Positions 1 to 6,270 of a DNA stretch of 21,307 nucleotides are shown in pieces. The translations under genes and the position numbers were made by a program. Positions within the stretch are counted from its first letter, which is position 1. Each line of letters opens with the position of its first letter. The stretch is from Ruminococcaceae bacterium UBA1036 (GTDB taxonomy: Bacteria > Bacillota > Clostridia > Oscillospirales > Acutalibacteraceae). Location: contig DCEF01000013.1 of assembly GCA_002316805.1 (NCBI GenBank), positions 1 to 21,307 on the forward strand. The letters are read 5' to 3'. The notes under the pieces are model-generated. The model was not told the DNA's origin and did no database searches. It saw nothing but the letters and a program-made list of their open reading frames with translations.

Positions 1-240
1 TGCACTCATTCTGCTTCTTCAAGGGGTTCATCAGATTGATTCTGGTGGACCTTATTTTTATGTCTTGTTTGTCCAGTGCTGCATACTATAATCTAAATGC
101 TTAGATTTTGGCTTTCAGACTACACTTTTGATTGAAAATTCGTGTTGCATTTCGTGTTGCATAGTTGTAAAAAAAGTCTATTATTAAGTACAAGATAGCA
201 TTATAAAGTATAATATCTTAGACACTGAAATGTAGAGAAA

Positions 241-284
241 GCCCGCATGAATACTGAATAATCGGTACTCATGCGGGCCCTTTG
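241..284 (+). terminator. Hairpin, probable intrinsic terminator
   Basis: Arms 241-250 (GCCCGCATGA) and 269-278 (TCATGCGGGC) are perfectly complementary over 10 bp. The stem continues, after one mismatch, with TAC/GTA (252-254 with 265-267). A short T-rich run (281-287) follows on the plus strand. The gene it would terminate is not visible; it lies just downstream of the 3' end of the minus-strand VOC gene, so it may serve that gene from the other side. Confidence 0.55.
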
Positions 285-293
285 TTTGTGTCA

Positions 294-312
294 TTTGCTC
301 AATTTAGATGCA
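294..312 (+). repeat. 19-bp direct repeat, copy A
   Basis: TTTGCTCAATTTAGATGCA at 294-312 is repeated exactly at 882-900. The two copies lie on either side of the VOC gene, 588 bp apart. The inner 12-mer CTCAATTTAGAT also occurs inverted at 790-801. No transposase or integrase is visible with it. Confidence 0.8.
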
Positions 313-347
313 GGTTCTGATTATTCACATTTTCCACACTATCTCTT

Positions 348-740
348 TTAATCTGTAAACCGTAGTAAATACCCGTCTGGATCCTGTACCAAAAACTGTT
401 TTTGCTGCTCAACTTTTTCACCACACAGATAAGTTGCTTTGTGAAGTTTCCGATAAGGTTTTATTTGATGTTTCATAATTCTCTCGTAAAGTTTATCTAT
501 ATTGTTGCAACAAATAGAAAAGTTGACGCCCCTTCCAAAAGGATATTCTAAAGCACCAGTATTCCACCCATCATTATGCAATTCCTCAAACATAAATTGA
601 CTTTCTTCAAAAGTTGCAAAGAAAAACTTGTCATCTGTTCTCTCGTATTCTAAATTAAAGCCAAGCTTGAATATATAAAATTCTTTTGTTTGATTTATAT
701 TTGATACGGTTAGCTCTGGTATTATTGAGTTAAAGGTCAT
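348..740 (-). CDS. VOC-superfamily protein (glyoxalase/bleomycin-resistance fold)
   Basis: The 130-residue product has the length and layout of a single-unit VOC protein. An N-terminal beta-alpha segment (about residues 7-29, PELTVSNINQTKEFY) is followed by a second repeat opening near residue 70 (GRGVNFSICC) and a C-terminal strand ending in QDPDGYLLRF, a hallmark of bleomycin-resistance-like VOC members. These proteins bind small molecules or metal; the substrate cannot be read from the sequence. The ATG has a good GAGAGGAAA ribosome site about 6 nt upstream. Upstream on the plus strand is a tandem 9-bp repeat, GAAGAATTA twice (756-773). Composition is AT-rich like the neighbouring broken protease, and the gene is bracketed by a 19-bp direct repeat, which fits an accessory gene. 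Family call is confident; a resistance role is only possible. Confidence 0.75.
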   Translation of the reverse strand: MTFNSIIPELTVSNINQTKEFYIFKLGFNLEYERTDDKFFFATFEESQFMFEELHNDGWNTGALEYPFGRGVNFSICCNNIDKLYERIMKHQIKPYRKLHKATYLCGEKVEQQKQFLVQDPDGYLLRFTD

Positions 741-825
741 TTTTCGTTTCCTCTCGAAGAATTAGAAGAATTAGAAAATTATATAAATAATCTAAATTGA
801 GTATACTACAAAAAATAAAATAATG

Positions 826-858
826 AAAGGACTCAAACCGCGAGGGTTCAAATCCTTT
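826..858 (-). terminator. Hairpin terminator downstream of the broken protease
   Basis: AAAGGA (826-831) pairs with TCCTTT (853-858), and AACC (836-839) pairs with GGTT (845-848) around a GCGAG loop, separated by a 4x4 internal loop. T-rich tracts follow on both strands, so it could act in either direction; on the minus strand it sits about 70 nt after the protease pseudogene stop. The right arm contains GGTTCAAATCC, which resembles a tRNA T-arm. Confidence 0.45.
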
Positions 859-881
859 TATTATTTTTACATTATGGACCC

Positions 882-900
882 TTTGCTCAATTTAGATGCA
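882..900 (+). repeat. 19-bp direct repeat, copy B
   Basis: Exact second copy of the sequence at 294-312. It lies between the hairpin at 826-858 and the 3' end of the protease pseudogene. Confidence 0.8.
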
Positions 901-930
901 AAGTATTTGTCTGAGATAATGTTGGGGGTG

Positions 931-2396
931 CTATTGCCTCTGACGGATTTGCTGTCTGGTTTCGAGATTGCTGGTGGCATATCCTCTTGCTCTAACGCCA
1001 TTAATAACTTCTGAGTAAATATCATGCCCTGCAGGATCTTTTATGGTTAAGATCAAAACAAATTCTTGGGCCAAAACATTTAACCCGTTCCTTGGATTCA
1101 TGTCAATACGAATTTTCCATCCATCTCCGAGTTGAATTCCTCTACTTATTTTTCTATAATAAGATTTAATCGGATTCCATTTGAATCCATTTTCAACTCT
1201 GGCTTTTTCAAATTTCTCATCCCACGAACACTCAAGAGGGACCTCGCCAGAAAAATCAGTTTTACCAGAGTCCGAATTATATTTGTAAGTGCCAAAACTT
1301 ACATCAATATTGGTTCTGCAGTACTCTCTACCATAACGATCATCAAGAATAGGATTATAGGCAAGAGTCATCCCAATTTCGCCATAACATTTTCCGTTTC
1401 GGATTAACGAATTTGGATAGGGAAAATCGAACATTTCAAGATGTGATCCTTAAGGTACTTTTTGGTGAAACACAAGTGTTACTTCATCCTCGCTACATTG
1501 CAAAATATCTTGTACATTAACAGCAGGCATACCAAAACCATAGTACTTAATATTATCTTGGTTTTGCTCCAAAAGCTCTCGTGACTGCATTCTAGCAGAA
1601 TGAATAATCATTGCTTTTGCTAACAGAAGATTTTTTTCAACCATTTCGTCATAGACAGAGGCAAACTTTTGAACTACTCTTGGATTAGAATAGCTTGTAC
1701 CATTCCCTTCAATTACATTTCCCTTGGTGTCTAACCCTTTTATGCCAAGTCCATCTATACAAAAATCTTTTGTAAGATTTCCTCCATAGTCAACGACATC
1801 AGGTTTAACTATGTAATTTGCGCCAGGGCCTCGCCTACTAAAGGGAGAAGGTTCATTTGCTTTGACAATAGAATTCTCAGCGTCATAAAGAGTAAAGATC
1901 CTACTGTAATGGCTCTAACAGAATCTGCTGGTGAAATAATTCCATCTCGTTCTCCCATATCTGACTGAGCTGGCCATTCTCTTAGAAGTATGGAATTAAG
2001 ATTACCACTCGAGACAAATATTTGAACCTGATATGTGTCTTGAATGTAATCTAAAAACACACCTAAATCAGACATAGGACCTGTGCAAATTTTACTTTCA
2101 ATTCCAAGGGAAAGATTCCATATTTTTACCTTAGAGGAATACTTCTTCATTACCTCTTCTTCACCAACGGTATCCGTAGGTCCAAATTTAGGATTACTGT
2201 TGGGTATAGCAATAATATCAACAAACTTAAATCTTTTCGGGCTGGATGCAATGATTCCATTTAATTTATTGCCATATTGTATAGTAGATGCAATAAATGT
2301 TGCATGATTTGGATTTTGATAATTTTCATTTACATATTTTTGACGTGCGACAATATATGGTTTCTTCTTGCTCTTTGCCTTATTGTAGCGACACAT
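931..2396 (-). pseudogene. Decayed subtilisin-like serine protease (S8 family)
   Basis: Three fragments read in order as one subtilase. Fragment 1 (2396-1809) carries the His-site region as NHATFIAST (His codon 2306-2304; normally HGT), then WNLSLG and VSSGN, and the stretch SPADSVRAITVGS. A frameshift near 1886-1898 moves the reading frame; the continuation reads PFSRRGPGANYIVKPDVV and reaches the catalytic-serine motif GTSYSNP (Ser codon 1695-1693). An in-frame TAA at 1452-1450 separates this from the C-terminal part (1434-931), an immunoglobulin-like or accessory domain I do not recognise. The N-terminal segment that should hold the catalytic Asp is absent: a TGA lies just upstream of 2396 and no suitable frame continues. 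With three lesions and a substituted His motif it is almost certainly non-functional. AT-rich composition suggests acquired DNA. Confidence 0.8.
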
Positions 2397-2487
2397 TTGC
2401 TGGCTTGAAATGCCATGTTCCTGCCGAAATCACTAATACGCAATAAGAACCAAATAAGAATCAAAACGCACGGCAAAAGAAAAACAG

Positions 2488-2526
2488 AAATCCCGGAAAC
2501 CAGCATTCATGCGGCTCCCGGGATTT
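2488..2526 (-). terminator. Terminator downstream of tRNA-Ser
   Basis: AAATCCCGG (2488-2496) and CCGGGATTT (2518-2526) form a perfect 9-bp stem with a 21-nt loop. On the minus strand it begins 8 nt after the tRNA 3' end and is followed by a T-rich tract (TTTCTGTTTTTCTTTT). It separates the tRNA from the broken protease. Confidence 0.7.
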
Positions 2527-2533
2527 TACAATA

Positions 2534-2620
2534 TGGCGGAGAGGACGTGACTCGAACACGCAACACCTTTCGGTGCACTACATTTCCAATGTAGCTCCTT
2601 ACCAATTAGAATACCTCTCC
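2534..2620 (-). tRNA. tRNA-Ser (anticodon GGA)
   Basis: Read on the minus strand, the acceptor arms GGAGAGG (2620-2614) and CCTCTCC (2544-2538) pair perfectly. They are followed by a G discriminator and an encoded CCA (2536-2534). The anticodon stem CTACA/TGTAG encloses the loop TTGGAAA, giving anticodon GGA, which reads serine UCC/UCU codons. A long variable arm (CACC GAAA GGTG) makes it class II, as expected for tRNA-Ser. The T-arm has GTTCGAGTC. Length is 87 nt with CCA. It has its own promoter and a downstream hairpin terminator. Confidence 0.95.
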
Positions 2621-2660
2621 AACTGGCAATTCCGCACCAGCTATCGCTGGCAACTTTCTA

Positions 2661-2689
2661 ATTATACCGAAACAATGTAAAAAAATCAA
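2661..2689 (-). promoter_or_regulatory. Promoter of tRNA-Ser
   Basis: On the minus strand TTGATT (2689-2684) and TATAAT (2666-2661) are separated by exactly 17 nt, a good sigma-A-type promoter. Transcription would start about 35 nt before the tRNA 5' end. It lies back to back with the asnS promoter. Confidence 0.75.
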
Positions 2690-2729
2690 GACTATTTTAT
2701 AAGAAAATGCCTTAATGCCAGTTTCCTGC

Positions 2730-2758
2730 TTGCAAATTCCGCATAAATGCGATAATAT
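2730..2758 (+). promoter_or_regulatory. Probable promoter of asnS
   Basis: TTGCAA (2730-2735) and TAATAT (2753-2758) are 17 nt apart on the plus strand. The predicted start of transcription is about 35 nt before the asnS start codon, too short for a T-box leader, and no T-box-like sequence is seen. Confidence 0.55.
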
Positions 2759-2800
2759 GAGAACAAAATTAATAGCAATTACTGTTTTGGAGATGTTAAA

Positions 2801-4195
2801 TTGAAACGTATCATCATCGCAAATCTTTACAGGAATCAAGACATTTATAAAGACGAGGATATCACTGTTTGTGGCTGGGCTCGCTCGGTGAGGTCATCAA
2901 AGACGCTTGGATTTATAGATCTCAACGATGGCAGCTGCTTCAAAGGCGTTCAGATAGTTTTCGAAGAAGGAAAAATAGGAAATTACAAGGAAACGGCAAA
3001 ACTCAATGTTGGCACGGCTTTGCGGGTTAAAGGCACTTTTAAGCTGACGCCGGACGCGAGGCAGCCGTTTGAGATACACGCCTGCGAGGTGCAGATAGAG
3101 GGAGAGTCCACACCTGACTACCCTTTACAGAAAAAGCGCCATTCACCTGAGTACCTGCGCACCGTATCATACCTGCGCGCCCGCACAAACCTTTTTGGGG
3201 CTGTGTTCCGTGTACGTTCGGCCGCAGCGTATGCCATACACCGCTTTTTTCAGGAACGCGGTTTTGTGTATGTCAACACGCCGCTTATTACCGGAAATGA
3301 CTGCGAGGGTGCAGGCGAGATGTTCACGGTCACTTCTTTCGACCTTGATAACATTCCGAAAAGTGAAGACGGCAAAGTCGATTTTTCAAAAGACTTTTTC
3401 GGGAGGCACACTTCACTGACTGTTTCGGGTCAGCTCGAGGCAGAGAGCATGGCGATGGCTTTTGGCCGCGTTTACACATTCGGGCCAACATTCCGCGCAG
3501 AAAAATCAAACACTCAGCGCCATGCTGCCGAGTTCTGGATGGTTGAGCCTGAAATGGCTTTTGCCGACCTTAACGACGATATGGCTATGGCTGAGGCTAT
3601 GATAAAATATGTTATACACTATATTATGGAGAACTGCCCGGATGAGCTGGAATTTTTCAACCGCTTTGTAGACAAAGGCCTCATTGAGCGGCTCAGCCAT
3701 GTAGCAGGTTCAGATTTTGCGCGTGTTTCATATACGGATGCAGTTAAAATGCTCGAAAAAGACAACAACAACTTTGAGTACAAAGTCTCATGGGGATGTG
3801 ATCTTCAGACAGAGCATGAACGGTATCTGACAGAGAAAGTCTTTGGCCGCCCTGTATTTGTAACTGACTATCCCAAAGATATAAAAGCATTCTATATGCG
3901 GCAGAACGACGATGGAAAAACGGTCGCCGCCGTCGACTGCCTTGTACCGGGCATAGGCGAGATAATCGGCGGCAGCCAGCGCGAAGAGCGCCTTGACGTG
4001 CTGCAGAAACGTATGCGCGAGCTTGGCATGAAAGAGGAAAATTACCGCTGGTACATGGATCTGCGCAGGTATGGGGGCACAAAGCATGCCGGGTTCGGGC
4101 TCGGCTTTGAGCGCCTTGTGATGTACCTTACTGGTGTTTCAAATATCCGTGATGTGATCCCGTTCCCGAGGATACCGGGCTCGGCGGAGTTTTAA
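2801..4195 (+). CDS. asnS: Asparagine--tRNA ligase
   Basis: This cytoplasmic enzyme charges tRNA-Asn with asparagine using ATP. The 464-residue length is normal for bacterial AsnS. An N-terminal OB-fold anticodon-binding domain (about residues 1-110, with VCGWARSVRSSKTLGFIDLNDG) precedes the class II catalytic core. Class II motif 2 is visible as FRAEKSNTQRHAAEFWMVEPEM-like sequence around residues 230-250, and motif 3 as GFGLGFERLVMYLTG near the C-terminus. The end, NIRDVIPFPR, is typical of AsnS and AspS; the overall pattern fits AsnS better than AspS. The start is TTG: the only nearby ATG (2793) is out of frame and stops after three codons, while GGAG at 2789-2792 is well placed for 2801. 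It is divergent from tRNA-Ser. Confidence 0.95.
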   Translation: MKRIIIANLYRNQDIYKDEDITVCGWARSVRSSKTLGFIDLNDGSCFKGVQIVFEEGKIGNYKETAKLNVGTALRVKGTFKLTPDARQPFEIHACEVQIEGESTPDYPLQKKRHSPEYLRTVSYLRARTNLFGAVFRVRSAAAYAIHRFFQERGFVYVNTPLITGNDCEGAGEMFTVTSFDLDNIPKSEDGKVDFSKDFFGRHTSLTVSGQLEAESMAMAFGRVYTFGPTFRAEKSNTQRHAAEFWMVEPEMAFADLNDDMAMAEAMIKYVIHYIMENCPDELEFFNRFVDKGLIERLSHVAGSDFARVSYTDAVKMLEKDNNNFEYKVSWGCDLQTEHERYLTEKVFGRPVFVTDYPKDIKAFYMRQNDDGKTVAAVDCLVPGIGEIIGGSQREERLDVLQKRMRELGMKEENYRWYMDLRRYGGTKHAGFGLGFERLVMYLTGVSNIRDVIPFPRIPGSAEF

Positions 4196-4254
4196 CAAGA
4201 ATTTTCATTTGTTTTTTATTTATTTTGTATTTATTAAGTTAAGGGGGAATTTTA

Positions 4255-4647
4255 ATGGTGTGGAATGACAGCCTTAAAATCGGTGTTCCGCTGATTGACA
4301 GTGAGCACAAAGAACTGTGCAATAGGATTGACAAGCTCCTTGATGCCTGCAGCAAAGGTCAGGGCAGGGAAGAAATCTCGAAGACAATTGATTTTCTTCA
4401 GGCTTACACAATAAAGCATTTTGGCGATGAAGAAGCGCTTCAGCGCAGCAGCGGATATCCGAAATGCAAAGAGCATAAAGAGATGCACGAGTATTTTAAG
4501 TCAAAAATCGAAGAGCTTAAGTCTGACCTCAATGAGCACGGCGCTAACGTAGCCACTATCTCGAAAACAAATTATTTTCTTATGGATTGGCTCATCAACC
4601 ATATTAAAAAGGTCGATAGTGAGCTTGCAAAGTACATCAAAGGCTAA
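4255..4647 (+). CDS. Bacteriohemerythrin
   Basis: This is a 130-residue single-domain hemerythrin, a four-helix bundle that binds O2 at a non-haem di-iron centre. All seven usual iron ligands can be placed: His18 (DSEHKEL), His55 and Glu59 (KHFGDEE), His74 and His78 (HKEMH), His116 and Asp121 (NHIKKVD). There is no signal peptide or fused sensor domain, so it is a soluble cytoplasmic protein. In anaerobes such proteins are thought to sense, store or remove oxygen. A strong GGGGGAA ribosome site precedes the ATG. It follows asnS by 59 bp with no obvious terminator between them, so read-through from asnS is possible. Confidence 0.93.
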   Translation: MVWNDSLKIGVPLIDSEHKELCNRIDKLLDACSKGQGREEISKTIDFLQAYTIKHFGDEEALQRSSGYPKCKEHKEMHEYFKSKIEELKSDLNEHGANVATISKTNYFLMDWLINHIKKVDSELAKYIKG

Positions 4648-4652
4648 GATAA

Positions 4653-4695
4653 AGTTCAAAAAATCAGTTTTTCACCCATGAACTGAAATTATTTT
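4653..4695 (+). terminator. Weak hairpin after hemerythrin gene
   Basis: AGTTCA (4653-4658) can pair with TGAACT (4679-4684), or alternatively TCAGTT (4664-4669) with AACTGA (4681-4686). Only a short, interrupted T tract (AATTATTTT) follows. It may be a weak terminator; the stems are AT-rich. Confidence 0.3.
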
Positions 4696-4806
4696 GGACA
4701 AAAATGCAGGAAGCAGAAATTATACTTGCATTTACAAAGCATATCAGCTAAAATATGAATTGCTTTGCATAACTTGCTGCAATTTGTTTGAAGGAGATGC
4801 TCATGG

Positions 4807-6081
4807 GTGGATTTCACTAAACTGTCAAAAGAAAACCTTGAACGTGAAAAGAAAAAGCTGGAGGAAGAGTATCGCAGCTTTCAGTCGAAAAAGCTAAACC
4901 TTAATATGGCGCGCGGCAAACCGAGCCCCGAACAACTCAAGCTTTCTTACCCAATGCTTACTGCCGTTAATCCGGAGTCGAATTTTATAAGCTCAACAGG
5001 CGCTGACTGCCGCAACTACGGCATGCCGGATGGGCTTCCAGAGCTTCGCCGGATTTTTGCACAGATGATGGGCGTTGATGCGGACAATGTTGTGATCGGC
5101 GGAAATTCCAGCCTCAATATGATGTTTGACACCGTTTCGTGCGGCATGACGCACGGCTTTTCAGGGTGTGAACCATGGGGCTGCCAGAAAGGCAGAAAGT
5201 TTCTTTGCCCGTCGCCGGGCTATGACCGCCATTTCCGTGTGACAGAGTATTTCGGCTTTCAGCTCGTGACGATACCCATGACGCCCGAAGGGCCTGATAT
5301 GGACAAAGTTGAGGAGGCTGTGAAGGATCCGTCGGTAAAAGGGATATGGTGCGTGCCTAAGTATCAGAACCCTACTGGCATTACATTCTCTGACGAGACT
5401 GTGCGCCGCCTTGCGCACCTTAAGCCTGCTGCGAAGGATTTCCGTATTTTCTGGGACAATGCCTACTGTGTGCATGACCTTACGGATACACCTGACTGCC
5501 TTGCAAACCTTTGGGAAGAATGCAAGAAGGCCGGCACGCTTGAATCGGTATTCTTTTTTGCTTCGACCAGCAAAATCACTTTTCCGGGTGCAGGCATATC
5601 GGCTATGGCCTGCGGAGACGAAAACCTTAAAGAGATACGCGGGCGCTATGCTGTTCAGACAATCGGGCCTGATAAGCTGAACCAGCTTCGCCACTTGTAT
5701 TTCCTCAAAAATTTTGACGGCGTAAAAGCGCAGATGGCAAAGCACCGCGCCCTGATTGCCCCGAAATTTCAGATTGTGGAGTTGAAGCTGGAAAAAGAGC
5801 TTGCAGGCAAGAACGTGGCAAAATGGTCGAACCCGAAAGGCGGTTATTTTATCAGCGTTGACGTGTTGCCCGGATGCGCAAAGCGTGTTGTGAAGCTTTG
5901 CGCTGATGCTGGCGTGAAACTTACCGCCGCAGGCGCGACCTTCCCGTACGGAAAGGATCCGGACGACAGCAATATCCGCGTTGCGCCTACTTATCCTTCG
6001 CCGGAAGAACTTGAGCAGGCCATGGAGCTTTTTTGCATTGCGGTGCAGCTTGCCGCCGCCGAAAAACTCCTTGCTTCATGA
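4807..6081 (+). CDS. PLP-dependent aminotransferase, MocR/AspT type (probable aspartate aminotransferase)
   Basis: This 424-residue fold-type I PLP enzyme belongs to the subgroup of Corynebacterium AspT-like aminotransferases (Pfam Aminotran_MocR), recognised by the N-terminal LNMARGKPSPEQL and the overall layout. Visible functional residues are Asn188 in QNPTG, Asp217 and Tyr220 in WDNAY (pyridine and phenol contacts of PLP), Lys256 in STSKITFPGAG as the Schiff-base lysine, and the carboxylate-binding Arg in NIRVAPTYP near the C-terminus. It most likely interconverts aspartate and oxaloacetate with glutamate/2-oxoglutarate; the exact amino-acid preference is inferred. The start is GTG with AAGGAG 10 nt upstream. 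An out-of-frame ATG at 4803 sits closer to that site but opens only a 5-codon frame. Family members begin with the same MDFTKLSKE-like sequence, which supports the GTG. Confidence 0.88.
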   Translation: MDFTKLSKENLEREKKKLEEEYRSFQSKKLNLNMARGKPSPEQLKLSYPMLTAVNPESNFISSTGADCRNYGMPDGLPELRRIFAQMMGVDADNVVIGGNSSLNMMFDTVSCGMTHGFSGCEPWGCQKGRKFLCPSPGYDRHFRVTEYFGFQLVTIPMTPEGPDMDKVEEAVKDPSVKGIWCVPKYQNPTGITFSDETVRRLAHLKPAAKDFRIFWDNAYCVHDLTDTPDCLANLWEECKKAGTLESVFFFASTSKITFPGAGISAMACGDENLKEIRGRYAVQTIGPDKLNQLRHLYFLKNFDGVKAQMAKHRALIAPKFQIVELKLEKELAGKNVAKWSNPKGGYFISVDVLPGCAKRVVKLCADAGVKLTAAGATFPYGKDPDDSNIRVAPTYPSPEELEQAMELFCIAVQLAAAEKLLAS

Positions 6082-6112
6082 AAAAATGATGCTTGACATA
6101 TCCCTGGTGCAT

Positions 6113-6147
6113 GCTGCTGCAAACTGCATTTGCGGCAGCCTTTTTTT
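6113..6147 (+). terminator. Intrinsic terminator after the aminotransferase gene
   Basis: GCTGCTGCAAA (6113-6123) and TTTGCGGCAGC (6129-6139) form an 11-bp stem with one T-G wobble and a 5-nt loop, followed by seven T (6141-6147). Confidence 0.9.
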
Positions 6148-6181
6148 ATCTACTGTTTTGACAGATATTATCAATGGTTGA

Positions 6182-6210
6182 TTGACTTTTTGGCAATTTC
6201 ATAATATAAT
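6182..6210 (+). promoter_or_regulatory. Promoter of secDF
   Basis: TTGACT (6182-6187) and TATAAT (6205-6210) are separated by 17 nt, a near-consensus sigma-A promoter. The leader would be about 54 nt. Confidence 0.85.
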
Positions 6211-6270
6211 ACCTTTGTTATGTCTGCGACTTTTCGCGGAAAATTAATACAATACATTGGAGGATTTCGC

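Larger units (their letters stand above)
1..347. other. Non-coding left edge, AT-rich
   Basis: I see no convincing gene here. A 29-codon open frame enters from the left edge and stops at 89-91 on the plus strand. It resembles nothing I recognise and could be chance or the tail of a gene outside the window. Around 140-165 a short motif (CGTGTTGCAT) occurs twice in tandem; read on the minus strand it gives a doubled Met-Gln-His-Glu, but the frame closes on both sides. The rest is AT-rich and contains the hairpin described separately. Confidence 0.4.

Noticed and set aside
140..180. Decayed 3' end of a phage-type integrase on the minus strand (doubled Met-Gln-His-Glu).
   Set aside because: The frame is only about 20 codons between stops and no recombinase motif is visible upstream.
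241..278. CRISPR-like repeats in the AT-rich left region.
   Set aside because: Only isolated hairpins and one two-copy direct repeat are present; no regularly spaced array and no cas genes.
4694..4897. 67-codon open frame upstream of the aminotransferase.
   Set aside because: It overlaps the aminotransferase start in another frame and has no ribosome site; the family-like N-terminus supports the other frame.
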